Origin: JAGNRR01 sp965230665
GTDB taxonomy: Bacteria; Bacteroidota; Bacteroidia; Chitinophagales; Chitinophagaceae
Direction of reading: 5' to 3'
DNA length: 64,000 bases
Assembly (NCBI GenBank): GCA_965230665.1
Contig: CBDDLM010000004.1
Span: 1,550,001-1,614,000, forward strand
The notes under the pieces were generated by a model. That model worked only from the letters and a program-made list of their open reading frames with translations, was not told the origin of the DNA and did not search any database. Numbering within the stretch: the stretch's first letter is position 1; every line of letters starts with the position of its first letter. This document shows positions 20,801-28,200 of this stretch, in pieces. The position numbers and the translations under genes were made by a program.

Positions 20801-23443
20801 TACCGTTACAGTATACGATCCACTAGCTACACCTGTAATACTTTGTGTTGTTGCTCCATTTGACCATGAATAAGAATAAGGAGTAGTTCCACCAGAGCCA
20901 GAAGCTGTAGCACCACCACCAACGGCACAAGTTTCAATACTATCTACTGAAGCGGAAACACTTGGTAAAGAAATCGCCGATATCGTAACACTACTTGTTG
21001 CGGTACAACTATTCGCATCAGTTACAGTCACAGAATAAGTAGCTGCTGCTACACCTGTAATACTAGGCGTAACTGAAAAATTAGACCATGCATAGTTATA
21101 GGGTGGGACACCACTTGAAGGTGTTGCCGTAGCACCACCATTGTTTAAACCACAAGTCGCATTACTATCAACAGCTGCTGAAACACTTGGTACAGCGATA
21201 GCAGCAATAGAAACACTACTTGTTGCTGTACAAGTTTTAGCATCCGTTATGGTTACTGTATATGTACCAGGAGGAAGACCTGTAATACTCGGTGTGGTAG
21301 CAGAATTAGACCATGCATAAGTATAAGGTCCTGTTCCACCAGAACCAGTAGCTGTTGCACCACCATTAAATAAACCACAAGTTGCATCATTATCAACGGC
21401 AGTTGAAACGCTTGGTAAAAGCGGAGATATGGTAACACTACTTGTTGTCGTACAACTATTTGCATCTGTTACGGTTACGGTATAACTGCCAGCCGCTACA
21501 CCTGTAATACTTTGAGTGACTGCTGAATTGGACCATGCAAAAGTATAAGGTCCTGTTCCACCAGAAGGTGTTACTGTTGCACCACCACCTAAGCAAGATG
21601 CACTACTATCAACAGCTATAGAAGCTGATGGGTTTGGAGACATTGAAATTGAAACACTGCTTGTTACGGTACAACTATTTGCGTCCGTTACCGTTACGGT
21701 ATACGATCCACTAGCTACACCTGTAATACTTTGTGTTGTTGCACCATTTGACCATGAATAAGAATAAGGTCCAGTTCCACCAGAACCAGTGGCTGTAGCG
21801 CCACCACCAACTGCACAGGTTGCATTACTATCAACCGACATTGAAACCGATGGGTTTGGAGACATGGATATGGACACACTGCTTGTTGCTGTACAACCAT
21901 TTGCGTCTGTTACCGTTACGGTATACGATCCACTAGCTATACCTGTAACACCTTGTGTTGTTGCACCATTTGACCATGAATAAGAATAAGGTCCAGTTCC
22001 ACCAGAACCAGTAGCTGTTGCACCACCACCAACTGCACAGGTTGCATTACTATCAACCGATATTGAAACCGATGGGTTAGGTGTTGTTGAAATAGTTACA
22101 CTACTTGTTGCGGTACAACCGTTAGCATCTGTTACAGTTGCGGTGTAACCACCAGCCGCTAAACCAGTAGCAGTTTGTGTTACAGTTGCACCAGGGTTAG
22201 ACCATAAATAAGTGTAGCCTGGAGTTCCACCAGAAGGTGTTACCGTAGCAGAACCACCAGCAACACAAGTTGCAAGGCTGCTTACTGAAGCAGCTGCTGA
22301 AGGAGCCGGGAATACTGTTACTGTAGCAGAACCAGAGTTACCTGTTCCTACAAGACTGTTTGCATCTGTAACCGATACAATAGAATATGTTGAAGTTGAA
22401 GTAGGGCTCACAGAAATGTTTGCACCACTAGTATAACCTGTAGTTGTAAAAGGAGTTGAACCATCAGTTAGCACTACGGAGTAAGGTCCTACACCACCCG
22501 TAATGGCAACGCTTAAGTTAGCACTTCCGCTTCCACCTGCACAATAACTGTTAGAACCAGAGCCACTAGAAAGAACAGAAGCCGTTGGTCCGCCAAGAAC
22601 CGTAACCACTCTTGTATCAGTACAACCATTAATTGCCGTAAAAGTAATTGTACTTGTTCCTGCAGTTAAACCTGTAACGACCCCCGAAGGGCTTACAGAT
22701 GTACTTCCAGTACCATTGGTACTACTCCATGGTGCACCACCCATACCTGCACTAGAGGCTGTTAAAGTTATTGTAGAACCAAGCACTACACTTGATGCCC
22801 CACTGATTGTTGGAGCTGGGTTTAAATTTATCGTAAAATTAACCGTATTAGTTCCCGTACAGGTTCCTCCAGTGGCTGTTACAAATAACGACGGATTATA
22901 AGGAGGACTCGTAGGAATAGAAGTAGGTGTTCCGCTTACGGTAATGGTACCTGCTGTAGCATTTCCACTAAAACTAGCACTTACACCAGGAGGCATATTT
23001 CCTGTAGAAACATTGGTTGCTGATACTGTTGAAAATGTTAAAGGTGTAATAGGCACTCCCACACATACGGTTTGAGTTAAAGGACCACCCGTATGCGTAA
23101 TATTACAGGCCGCTGCTGGAGCTACGGTTCCTGGACCAGAAACGTTTGCTGTTCCACATGATCCAGTCCATGCACCGCTAGGTGGATTGTTACTTGTTCC
23201 GCCCGTTATTGACGCTAAGGTAGTTCCACCATTGTTTCGAATACGCCAGTTTAATCCGCCAGTATTCTCAATATAATGAGCCGTAGAAGACTTCTGCCAT
23301 AAGTTGGGAATTCCAAAGGCATTTCCTGTGTATGTGCCAGCGGCACCTCCACAACCAGTTACTGTTATGTTCTGAGCTTCAGCTTCTTGTGTAAATGATA
23401 GTGCACCTAAAAGCACTACGAAAACAAGTAGTAGTTTCTTCAT
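14807..23443 (-). CDS. Giant SprB-repeat surface protein with LTD and GEVED domains, no visible T9SS tail
   Basis: 2878 residues, signal peptide ending EAEAQ. Visible order: head domain (about 25-110) and Ig/BIG2-like parts (to about 370); ten SprB-type repeats of about 74 residues (about 377-1122; typical TVTDANGCTATSSVSI and GGATATGSGGTGPY); PKD/Ig-like repeats (SYSWSP, TTTYTVTGTD); a lamin-tail-like domain (about 1233-1330, ELTNPSSNPIDISGYQLEV); three GEVED domains (about 1665-1815, 1984-2135, 2378-2533; YIDYD.NG and YGETEDYT); and a terminal beta-rich domain (about 2748-2878). SprB repeats are known from the mobile gliding adhesin of Flavobacterium. The C-terminus ends SSGIFIQVN and has neither YPNP nor a GR-V motif, so the T9SS type A signal is missing; no PorP/SprF gene follows. 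First gene of a three-gene operon. Confidence 0.88.
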   Translation of the reverse strand: MKKLLLVFVVLLGALSFTQEAEAQNITVTGCGGAAGTYTGNAFGIPNLWQKSSTAHYIENTGGLNWRIRNNGGTTLASITGGTSNNPPSGAWTGSCGTANVSGPGTVAPAAACNITHTGGPLTQTVCVGVPITPLTFSTVSATNVSTGNMPPGVSASFSGNATAGTITVSGTPTSIPTSPPYNPSLFVTATGGTCTGTNTVNFTINLNPAPTISGASSVVLGSTITLTASSAGMGGAPWSSTNGTGSTSVSPSGVVTGLTAGTSTITFTAINGCTDTRVVTVLGGPTASVLSSGSGSNSYCAGGSGSANLSVAITGGVGPYSVVLTDGSTPFTTTGYTSGANISVSPTSTSTYSIVSVTDANSLVGTGNSGSATVTVFPAPSAAASVSSLATCVAGGSATVTPSGGTPGYTYLWSNPGATVTQTATGLAAGGYTATVTDANGCTATSSVTISTTPNPSVSISVDSNATCAVGGGATATGSGGTGPYSYSWSNGATTQGVTGIASGSYTVTVTDANGCTATSSVSISMSPNPSVSMSVDSNATCAVGGGATATGSGGTGPYSYSWSNGATTQSITGVASGSYTVTVTDANSCTVTSSVSISMSPNPSASIAVDSSASCLGGGATVTPSGGTGPYTFAWSNSAVTQSITGVAAGSYTVTVTDANSCTTTSSVTISPLLPSVSTAVDNDATCGLFNGGATATGSGGTGPYTYAWSNSATTPSITGLPPGTYTVTITDAKTCTATSSVSIAAIAVPSVSAAVDSNATCGLNNGGATATPSSGVPPYNYAWSNFSVTPSITGVAAATYSVTVTDANSCTATSSVTISAISLPSVSASVDSIETCAVGGGATASGSGGTTPYSYSWSNGATTQSITGVASGSYTVTVTDANGCTATSSVSISSAPNPSVSIAVDSIATCAVGGGATATGSGGTGPYTYAWSNSATTASITGVAMGSYTVTVTDANSCTATSSVSIAITPNPSISVAVDSIATCAVGGGATAAGSGGTGPYTYAWSNSATTASITGVASGSYSVTVTDANSCTATSSVSIGITPNPSVSVSVDSNETCNVGGGATATGSGGTGPYTYAWSNSATTASITGVASGSYTVTVTDANSCTSSSSVSIAPAPPINVTATPSSSTVCLGAAVGSSITASGATSYSWSPATGLNTTTGATVMALPTATTTYTVTGTDGICSATTTVLVNVASIDSLVLTASPQNICVGGNSSLMAMGCQTVSATQMLISEVGHYVPIGTGNGPTIPAGLTDPIELTNPSSNPIDISGYQLEVLGDGAGTITIPSGNIVAPNSTFVISRGGGTNTPGSLLNGGSALGNNPVSSGDASGYILSDGGGNVVDVVALNGYNVVGQGSPAATAADWSGNIAGSSGRAGVRRTVTEDNNSASDWTRSSASNVMNIGTVHAAYVEAECDSNGTAMLYAWSPPTYLTGISGNTNTATAVAAPITYTVTAFNTSTGCVRTNTIDITQVPLGSVSINASTNTICELDTTQLTATVSGGVGPFTYSWSPSTGMPAGADTTANPKASPSATTTYTVTATDACSTTTTSSVTITVNPNPVITATATDSTVCEGSTTDLNVTGNADTYVWNPGSLSGAMQTVTPTASTSYTVTGTIAATGCTTDASVPITFIPTFYDTASVDLDSICIGQSVNLIAGDSVPPISYCTSTANSGLDTKIDTVIFAGVTVGSPTGAELYTDNTSTVIPITAGNNYNLRVVNGQDIPATTFYGPNRLFVYIDYDHNGTFGASELVYQTNATGTGADLLPATNITVPATAINGQTRMRVILHEETTYSQQPCGGYAYGETEDYTVNISGGTPPPPPVAYTYTWNPGGLTGAAQTVSPTTTTTYTVTQTDPNGCTAQDSVTVHVNIPSITASPSVQSICVGGTTPATLLASGGSTYTWSPTPVSTSASGDTAMVLPTVTTTYTVTGVDSNGCSDTSTAIVMLEELPVLDSITASPVDVCPGATSTLSANFVYPTPAYCPSTANSGLDTKIDTVIFAGVTTGSPTGGELYTDNTATVIPVTAGNSYNLKVVNGQDISPSTFFGPNNLYVYIDYDQNGIFGASELVYQTTATGTGADLLPATNISIPATAVNGQTRMRVILHEETSFTQQPCGGYSYGETEDYTLNISGGAPPPISYSYAWTPSGGVANPTSASTQTNAMAATTTFTVTATSPSGCSAMDSVTVNVNPMSPAVATATAPAICLGDSSQLNVTISGGGTPYNYSWTPTTGMQPGADTTANPKVAPGTTTAYTVVVTDACSNFAASIAVVTVNPNPVVLATASDTTVCAGDTTMLMASGADTYAWSPGSLTGQTVPVVPTANTVYTVTGTDTATGCTTDATVAITHIPQAYVNASISSTAICLGDTVSLNAMDSVLSYCTSSPASAADGKIDTVSFAGVTTGTSPTATEDYTDNTSVIIPVVGGTSYPLNIVNGSSSGNYYGSWLKVFIDYNQNNNFEASEEVYDFGGASGLNTIAPTTINIPTTAFNGQTRMRIVYAENGSTSNFDACSAYPPSFGSSYGETEDYTIDISGATPPPAPISYTYGWMPGGLSGAQQTVTPTASTTYVVTQTGPEGCTAMDSVSVTAGPTPTLALSVSPNDTVCAGDTITLMSGASGATSYTWNGVASGPDTVITAPTTGMYTVVATLDSAACSVTDSVLVTVLQVPAPTVSTVDPLCVTGQGNITVTAPVGANYQYSIDTGMSYQTSPSFDTTAGTYGITAQLLPYGCVSPSTTAVLNPSSAVCEPNITLGATSTAPSILVGDTSTIDFRINNLGTIPTTGAINVTIGKPTDGNLILNLPAGWSIVANTPAIIQITTNNVIQPGFANSVIIPALYIHNGVPSAALKNARMLATPGSGGENQTNDNSSGIFIQVN
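15845..18447 (-). repeat. Three dispersed GEVED domain repeats inside the SprB-repeat giant
   Basis: Three copies of a 150-residue domain are encoded at about 17998-18447, 17038-17490 and 15845-16310. Copies 1 and 2 are nearly the same protein sequence (shared GLDTKIDTVIFAGVT, TRMRVILHEET, QQPCGGY). Copy 3 is divergent. This points to one recent and one older duplication. Confidence 0.75.
20076..22312 (-). repeat. Ten tandem SprB-type repeats (about 222 bp each)
   Basis: In-frame coding repeats in the 2878-residue protein. Each encodes about 74 residues with one conserved Cys in VDSNATC and another in DANGC/DANSC, so a disulfide per unit is possible. DNA similarity between neighbouring units is high but they are not identical, unlike the 153-bp array at 26591-29179. 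Confidence 0.8.
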
Positions 23444-23589
23444 AAGTTGATATAGTTAATTAACAATAATTTGTAAACATATATGATGTAACAATAACAG
23501 CATAACTTTCTGTGTAATTTATTTATTAATAATGCTCAAATTATTGATAATCAATTAGTTATGATTTATATTTTGTTCATTACTTGTGC

Positions 23590-23613
23590 AAAAAAGCCCT
23601 GACTTGAAGGGCC
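23590..23613 (-). terminator. Weak terminator after the mini-paralog gene
   Basis: On the minus strand a 5-bp GC-rich stem (GCCCT/AGGGC, 23596-23600 with 23608-23612) is followed by six T (23590-23595). It resembles a decayed copy of the terminator at 12041-12068 (shared GCCCTGACT). It lies about 30 bases after the stop at 23644. Confidence 0.55.
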
Positions 23614-23643
23614 AGAGCTAAGAAAATGATATCGTACGATAAG

Positions 23644-25080
23644 CTAATTCTCTTTAAGAATTTTGCTTACATATGCAAGTTTATTATTCTCGTAAACCTG
23701 TAGACTGTAAACACCTGAAGCAGTTCGACCAAGATCAAGCGCTATCTGATTCGTACCCTTAAGCGTTTGCACTAAGAGACTTTTAACCACTCGACCGCTC
23801 ATATCAATTAATCTAACTTCGGTTTGATTGGTTCGATCGGCCTTGATATCAATGTTCAGTCTATCCTTAGTCGGTGTTGGGTATACAGAAATGATACTGC
23901 CTTGAGCCCCCCATATGATATTTATCACATTTGAAAATTCTTTCTTGTTATCGAAGTCTACTTGCTCTAACTTGTAATAGTTCGAACCAATTTGAGGATT
24001 TTCATCTACAAAACTGTACTCTAATAGGCCAGTACTACCGCCATACGTTGCTTTTGTTTGTACGGTACCTAAACGCTCAAAGTGTTTGCCATCTGCGGAA
24101 CGAAGTATATTAAAGTGCTTATTATTGGTTTCATTAAGCGTTGTCCATTTTAATACACTAGATGTATGCTCTTTGTGCACGTTAAAGTCTTTGTACTGAA
24201 CAGAGAGTGGTGAAACCAGCACATTAACAACTTTTGTATTGGAACAGTTATTACTCGTGGTATAGGTTATAGTACTTGTTCCTGCCGTTACTCCTGTTAC
24301 AATGCCAGATGAGTTTACCGTAACATTACCGTTATTGCTCATCCAAGGTGAGCCACTTGGCGCACCAGAGCCTGTTAAATTTATGGTAGAGCCAATCACC
24401 ACATTCGAAGGCCCGCTGATGGTAGGAGCAGCTGATAAGTTTACAGTATAGTTCACAAAATTGATTCCCGTACAAGTTCCTCCAATGGCCGTCACAAATA
24501 ACGAAGGATTGTAAGCAGCAGGTATAGATGTTGGTGTTCCACTAACCGTAATGGTACCCGCGGTTGCATTCCCTGTAAAAAGAGCGCTTACACCGGGTGG
24601 CATATTTCCTGTTGAAACATTGGTGGCCGAGAGCGTTGAAAACGTCAAGGGTATTATAGGTACTCCAACACAAACTGTTTGCGATAAGGGGCCACCTATA
24701 TGTGTAATATTACAAGACGCTGATGCCGCTTGGCAACCACCAACTAAAACAGCAGTTCCTGTACAAGAGCCCACGCTGGTCCAAGGACCACAAGGTGGAA
24801 TATTCGGATTGGTAATGGGTGAAGTTGCATAAGTTGCTCCTCCATCAAGTCGTATGACCCAATTACCCCCTTGTTTATCGATCCAGTATTGATTTAAACC
24901 TGATGTCTTACCCCATAGAGGTAAACTAAATTGAGGACCTGTATAATTACCATTAGCGCCAGCACAGCTTCCCGTAAGACCTGATACTGTAATCGTTTGT
25001 GCTTCAGCATATTCAGTAAATACTAGAGAAGTTATGAGCAGAAATGCTGCCATTAAAAGCTTGGACATTGTTTTTTTCAT
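23644..25080 (-). CDS. T9SS-sorted mini-paralog of the SprB-repeat giant
   Basis: 478 residues from the chosen start. Signal peptide ends in AEAQ. Residues about 25-290 match the head of the 2878-residue protein along its length (shared NITH.GGPL.QTVCVGVPI, NVSTGNMPPGVSA, GNATAGTITVSGTPTSIP, VTAGTSTIT). This is fused straight to the pre-sorting region (LNETNNKHFNILRSADGK) and a T9SS type A tail (SVYPTPTKD, MSGRVVKSLL). It looks like the giant without its repeats but with the sorting domain that the giant lacks. The frame extends to 25137, but the -7 element at 25099-25106 lies inside that extension, so the Met at 25080 is the likelier start. Function unknown; surface location inferred. Confidence 0.85.
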   Translation of the reverse strand: MKKTMSKLLMAAFLLITSLVFTEYAEAQTITVSGLTGSCAGANGNYTGPQFSLPLWGKTSGLNQYWIDKQGGNWVIRLDGGATYATSPITNPNIPPCGPWTSVGSCTGTAVLVGGCQAASASCNITHIGGPLSQTVCVGVPIIPLTFSTLSATNVSTGNMPPGVSALFTGNATAGTITVSGTPTSIPAAYNPSLFVTAIGGTCTGINFVNYTVNLSAAPTISGPSNVVIGSTINLTGSGAPSGSPWMSNNGNVTVNSSGIVTGVTAGTSTITYTTSNNCSNTKVVNVLVSPLSVQYKDFNVHKEHTSSVLKWTTLNETNNKHFNILRSADGKHFERLGTVQTKATYGGSTGLLEYSFVDENPQIGSNYYKLEQVDFDNKKEFSNVINIIWGAQGSIISVYPTPTKDRLNIDIKADRTNQTEVRLIDMSGRVVKSLLVQTLKGTNQIALDLGRTASGVYSLQVYENNKLAYVSKILKEN

Positions 25081-25098
25081 AGATTTGATTTGAGTACT

Positions 25099-25106
25099 CA
25101 AATTTA
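25099..25106 (-). promoter_or_regulatory. -7 promoter element of the mini-paralog gene
   Basis: TAAATTTG on the minus strand, an exact match to TAnnTTTG, 18 bases before the ATG at 25080. No clear TTG at -33. It decides the start choice for this gene. Confidence 0.5.
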
Positions 25107-25252
25107 GGAACAAGAGTACTAAAAAAAATGAACGCACTTGTTTTTAATACAATCGTAACAAGGATGCCCCAATGCTACTCCTTATAGGAAATGCATAAAA
25201 ACTCCTAACTACAATAGGGTAGTAAGTGGCACTTGGTTAATTGCCATAGCAA

Positions 25253-28200
25253 TTAGTTCTTACGAAGCTTGGCCCAATGGATTAAATGATTATTCTCTAG
25301 AACCTGAACACCATAAACCCCTGAAGCGAGCTCCTCAAGACTTAGGCGAATATGATTTAAACCTTTTACCAATTGAGGATGTAAACTCTTCACAACCCGA
25401 CCGCTCATATCGATAAGCCTGATCTCAGTTTGTGACACTTTATCAGTAGATACATCAATCTTAACGAGATTCTTGGCAGGGTTCGGATAGATGGAGACAA
25501 TGCTACCCGTATGGCCCCATAAAATATCGATCACTTTGGTATAAGACTTATTCTGATCTACATCTAATTGCTCTAACTTATAATAGTTGTGACCAATTTG
25601 TGGTTTTCTATCTATAAAATGATAATTCAACTCATTTGTACTCATACCATTTGAAGCTTTGGTTTGTATCGTAGCTAGCGTTTCAAAAGTTTGACCATCT
25701 AATGAACGTAACACATTAAAGTGACTATTGTTTTGCTCGCTAGCTGTGCTCCATTCAATTACATTCGTTGTACGTTCTTTACGAACACTGAAGTTTGTAT
25801 AGTAAATGGGGAGTGCAGCATTGCCTCCATTGACCGCATGTATTCTAAACTGACTGAATCCAGGTGTCGTAAACGTTATCTCCCAACGTAGTAAACTACT
25901 GTTCCAAAATACACTCGATGGTGTAATCACCAAAGGATTCGTTCCTAAACCGCCATTGTCATTCTTCGTAATACGTAAATTTGAAATACCAGATGCATCG
26001 CCTCCATTCGTTGGTAATAAAGGCCAACTATTAACACTCGCATACGTATTATAAACATCAAAATCATCTTGAGTCATGTATAAAGTAACAGAAGCCGAGG
26101 CCTGATTCGTTGGCGTAATCTCATACCAACGACTCACATAAGGCTGACCATTATACGTCGATACTGATGAACCTGCTGTGACTGTAGTACGAACAAACCC
26201 TAAATCTACACCTCCTATATTCTCCTGAATACTCGCTATCAGATTACAACTACCATCAAAATAACTGTACAACTGACCATCGTTTGGATGAATCAAGGAA
26301 TCTGTCTGTGTGCCACTCGTCGATGCACTATTGCTAGACATCGATTGGGCCAAATCTCCATTGATACTTGAGACCATAACTGAAACGCTTGTCGTTCCTG
26401 TACAACTATTAGCATCCGTACCTGTTACTGTGTAAATTCCACTCACTGCATTCGAGGGCAGTAATAATGTATCATTCAGTACACCTCCAGGCATCCAACT
26501 ATAGCTCAAAGCGCCACTTGCAACAATATGAGCTGTGCTGGTTGAACAAGTTGTTACTGTAGAAGTACTAACTGTAATCACAGGGGGGGTATTAATCGTG
26601 AGGTTTACAGTGATAATACTATCACAACCAGCTGTGTTAGAGATCGTGTCCATATACATACCGGTAGTCGTCCAAGTATAGTTTGTACTTGGAGACACAT
26701 AGCTTCCACAAGCAGTTGGCGTAATCGTGGCCGTCGTACTATTATTAATCGTAAGATCTACAGTGATGATGCTATCACAACCTAAAGCATTAGAGATCGT
26801 GTCCATATACATACCCGTTGTTGTCCAAGTATAGTTTGTACTTGGAGATACATAGCTTCCACAAGCAGTTGGCGTAATCGTGGCACTTGTGCTATTATTA
26901 ATCGTAAGGTCTACAGTGATGATGCTATCACAACCTGAGGCGTTGGCTATGGTGTCCATATACATACCCGTTGTCGTCCAAGTATAGTTTGTACTTGGAG
27001 AGATATAACTTCCACAAGCAGTTGGTGTAATCGTTGCACTCGTGCTATTATTAATCGTAAGATCTACAGTGATAATACTATCACAACCAGCTGTGTTAGA
27101 GATCGTGTCCATATACATGCCAGTAGTCGTCCAAGTATAGTTTGTACTTGGAGACACATAACTTCCACAAGCGGTTGGTGTAATCGTTGCACTTGTGCTA
27201 TTATTAATCGTAAGGTCTACAGTGATGATGCTATCACAACCTGAGGCATTAGAAATCGTATCCATATACATACCCGTTGTCGTCCAAGTATAGTTTGTAC
27301 TTGGAGATACATAACTTCCACAAGCGGTTGGTGTAATAGTTGCACTTGTGCTATTATTAATCGTGAGATCTACAGTGATAATACTATCACAACCAGCTGT
27401 GTTAGAGATCGTGTCCATATACATACCGGTAGTTGTCCAAGTATAGTTTGTACTTGGAGACACATAACTTCCACAAGCGGTTGGTGTAATCGTTGCACTT
27501 GTGCTATTATTAATCGTAAGGTCTACAGTGATGATACTATCACAACCAGCTGTGTTAGAGATCGTGTCCATATACATACCCGTTGTTGTCCAAGTATAAT
27601 TCGTACTTGGAGAGATATAACTTCCACAAGCAGTTGGTGTAATCGTCGCTGTCGTGCTATTATTAATCGTAAGATCTACAGTGATGATGCTATCACAACC
27701 TGAGGCATTAGAAATCGTATCCATATACATACCAGTAGTCGTCCAAGTATAGTTTGTACTTGGAGATACATAACTTCCACAAGCAGTTGGCGTAATCGTC
27801 GCTGTCGTGCTATTATTAATCGTAAGATCTACAATGATGATACTATCACAACCTGCTGTGTTAGAGATCGTGTCCATATACATGCCAGTAGTTGTCCAAG
27901 TATAGTTTGTACTTGGAGAGACATAGCTTCCACAAGCAGTTGGTGTAATCGTCGCTGTCGTGCTATTATTAATCGTAAGGTCTACAGTGATGATGCTATC
28001 ACAACCTGAGGCATTAGAAATCGTATCCATATACATACCGGTAGCCGTCCAAGTATGATTCGTACTTGGAGAGACATAACTTCCACAAGCAGTTGGTGTA
28101 ATCGTGGCTGTAGTACTATTATTAATCGTAAGGTCTACAGTGATGATACTATCACAACCTGAGGCGTTGGTTATGGTGTCCATATACATACCCGTTGAGG

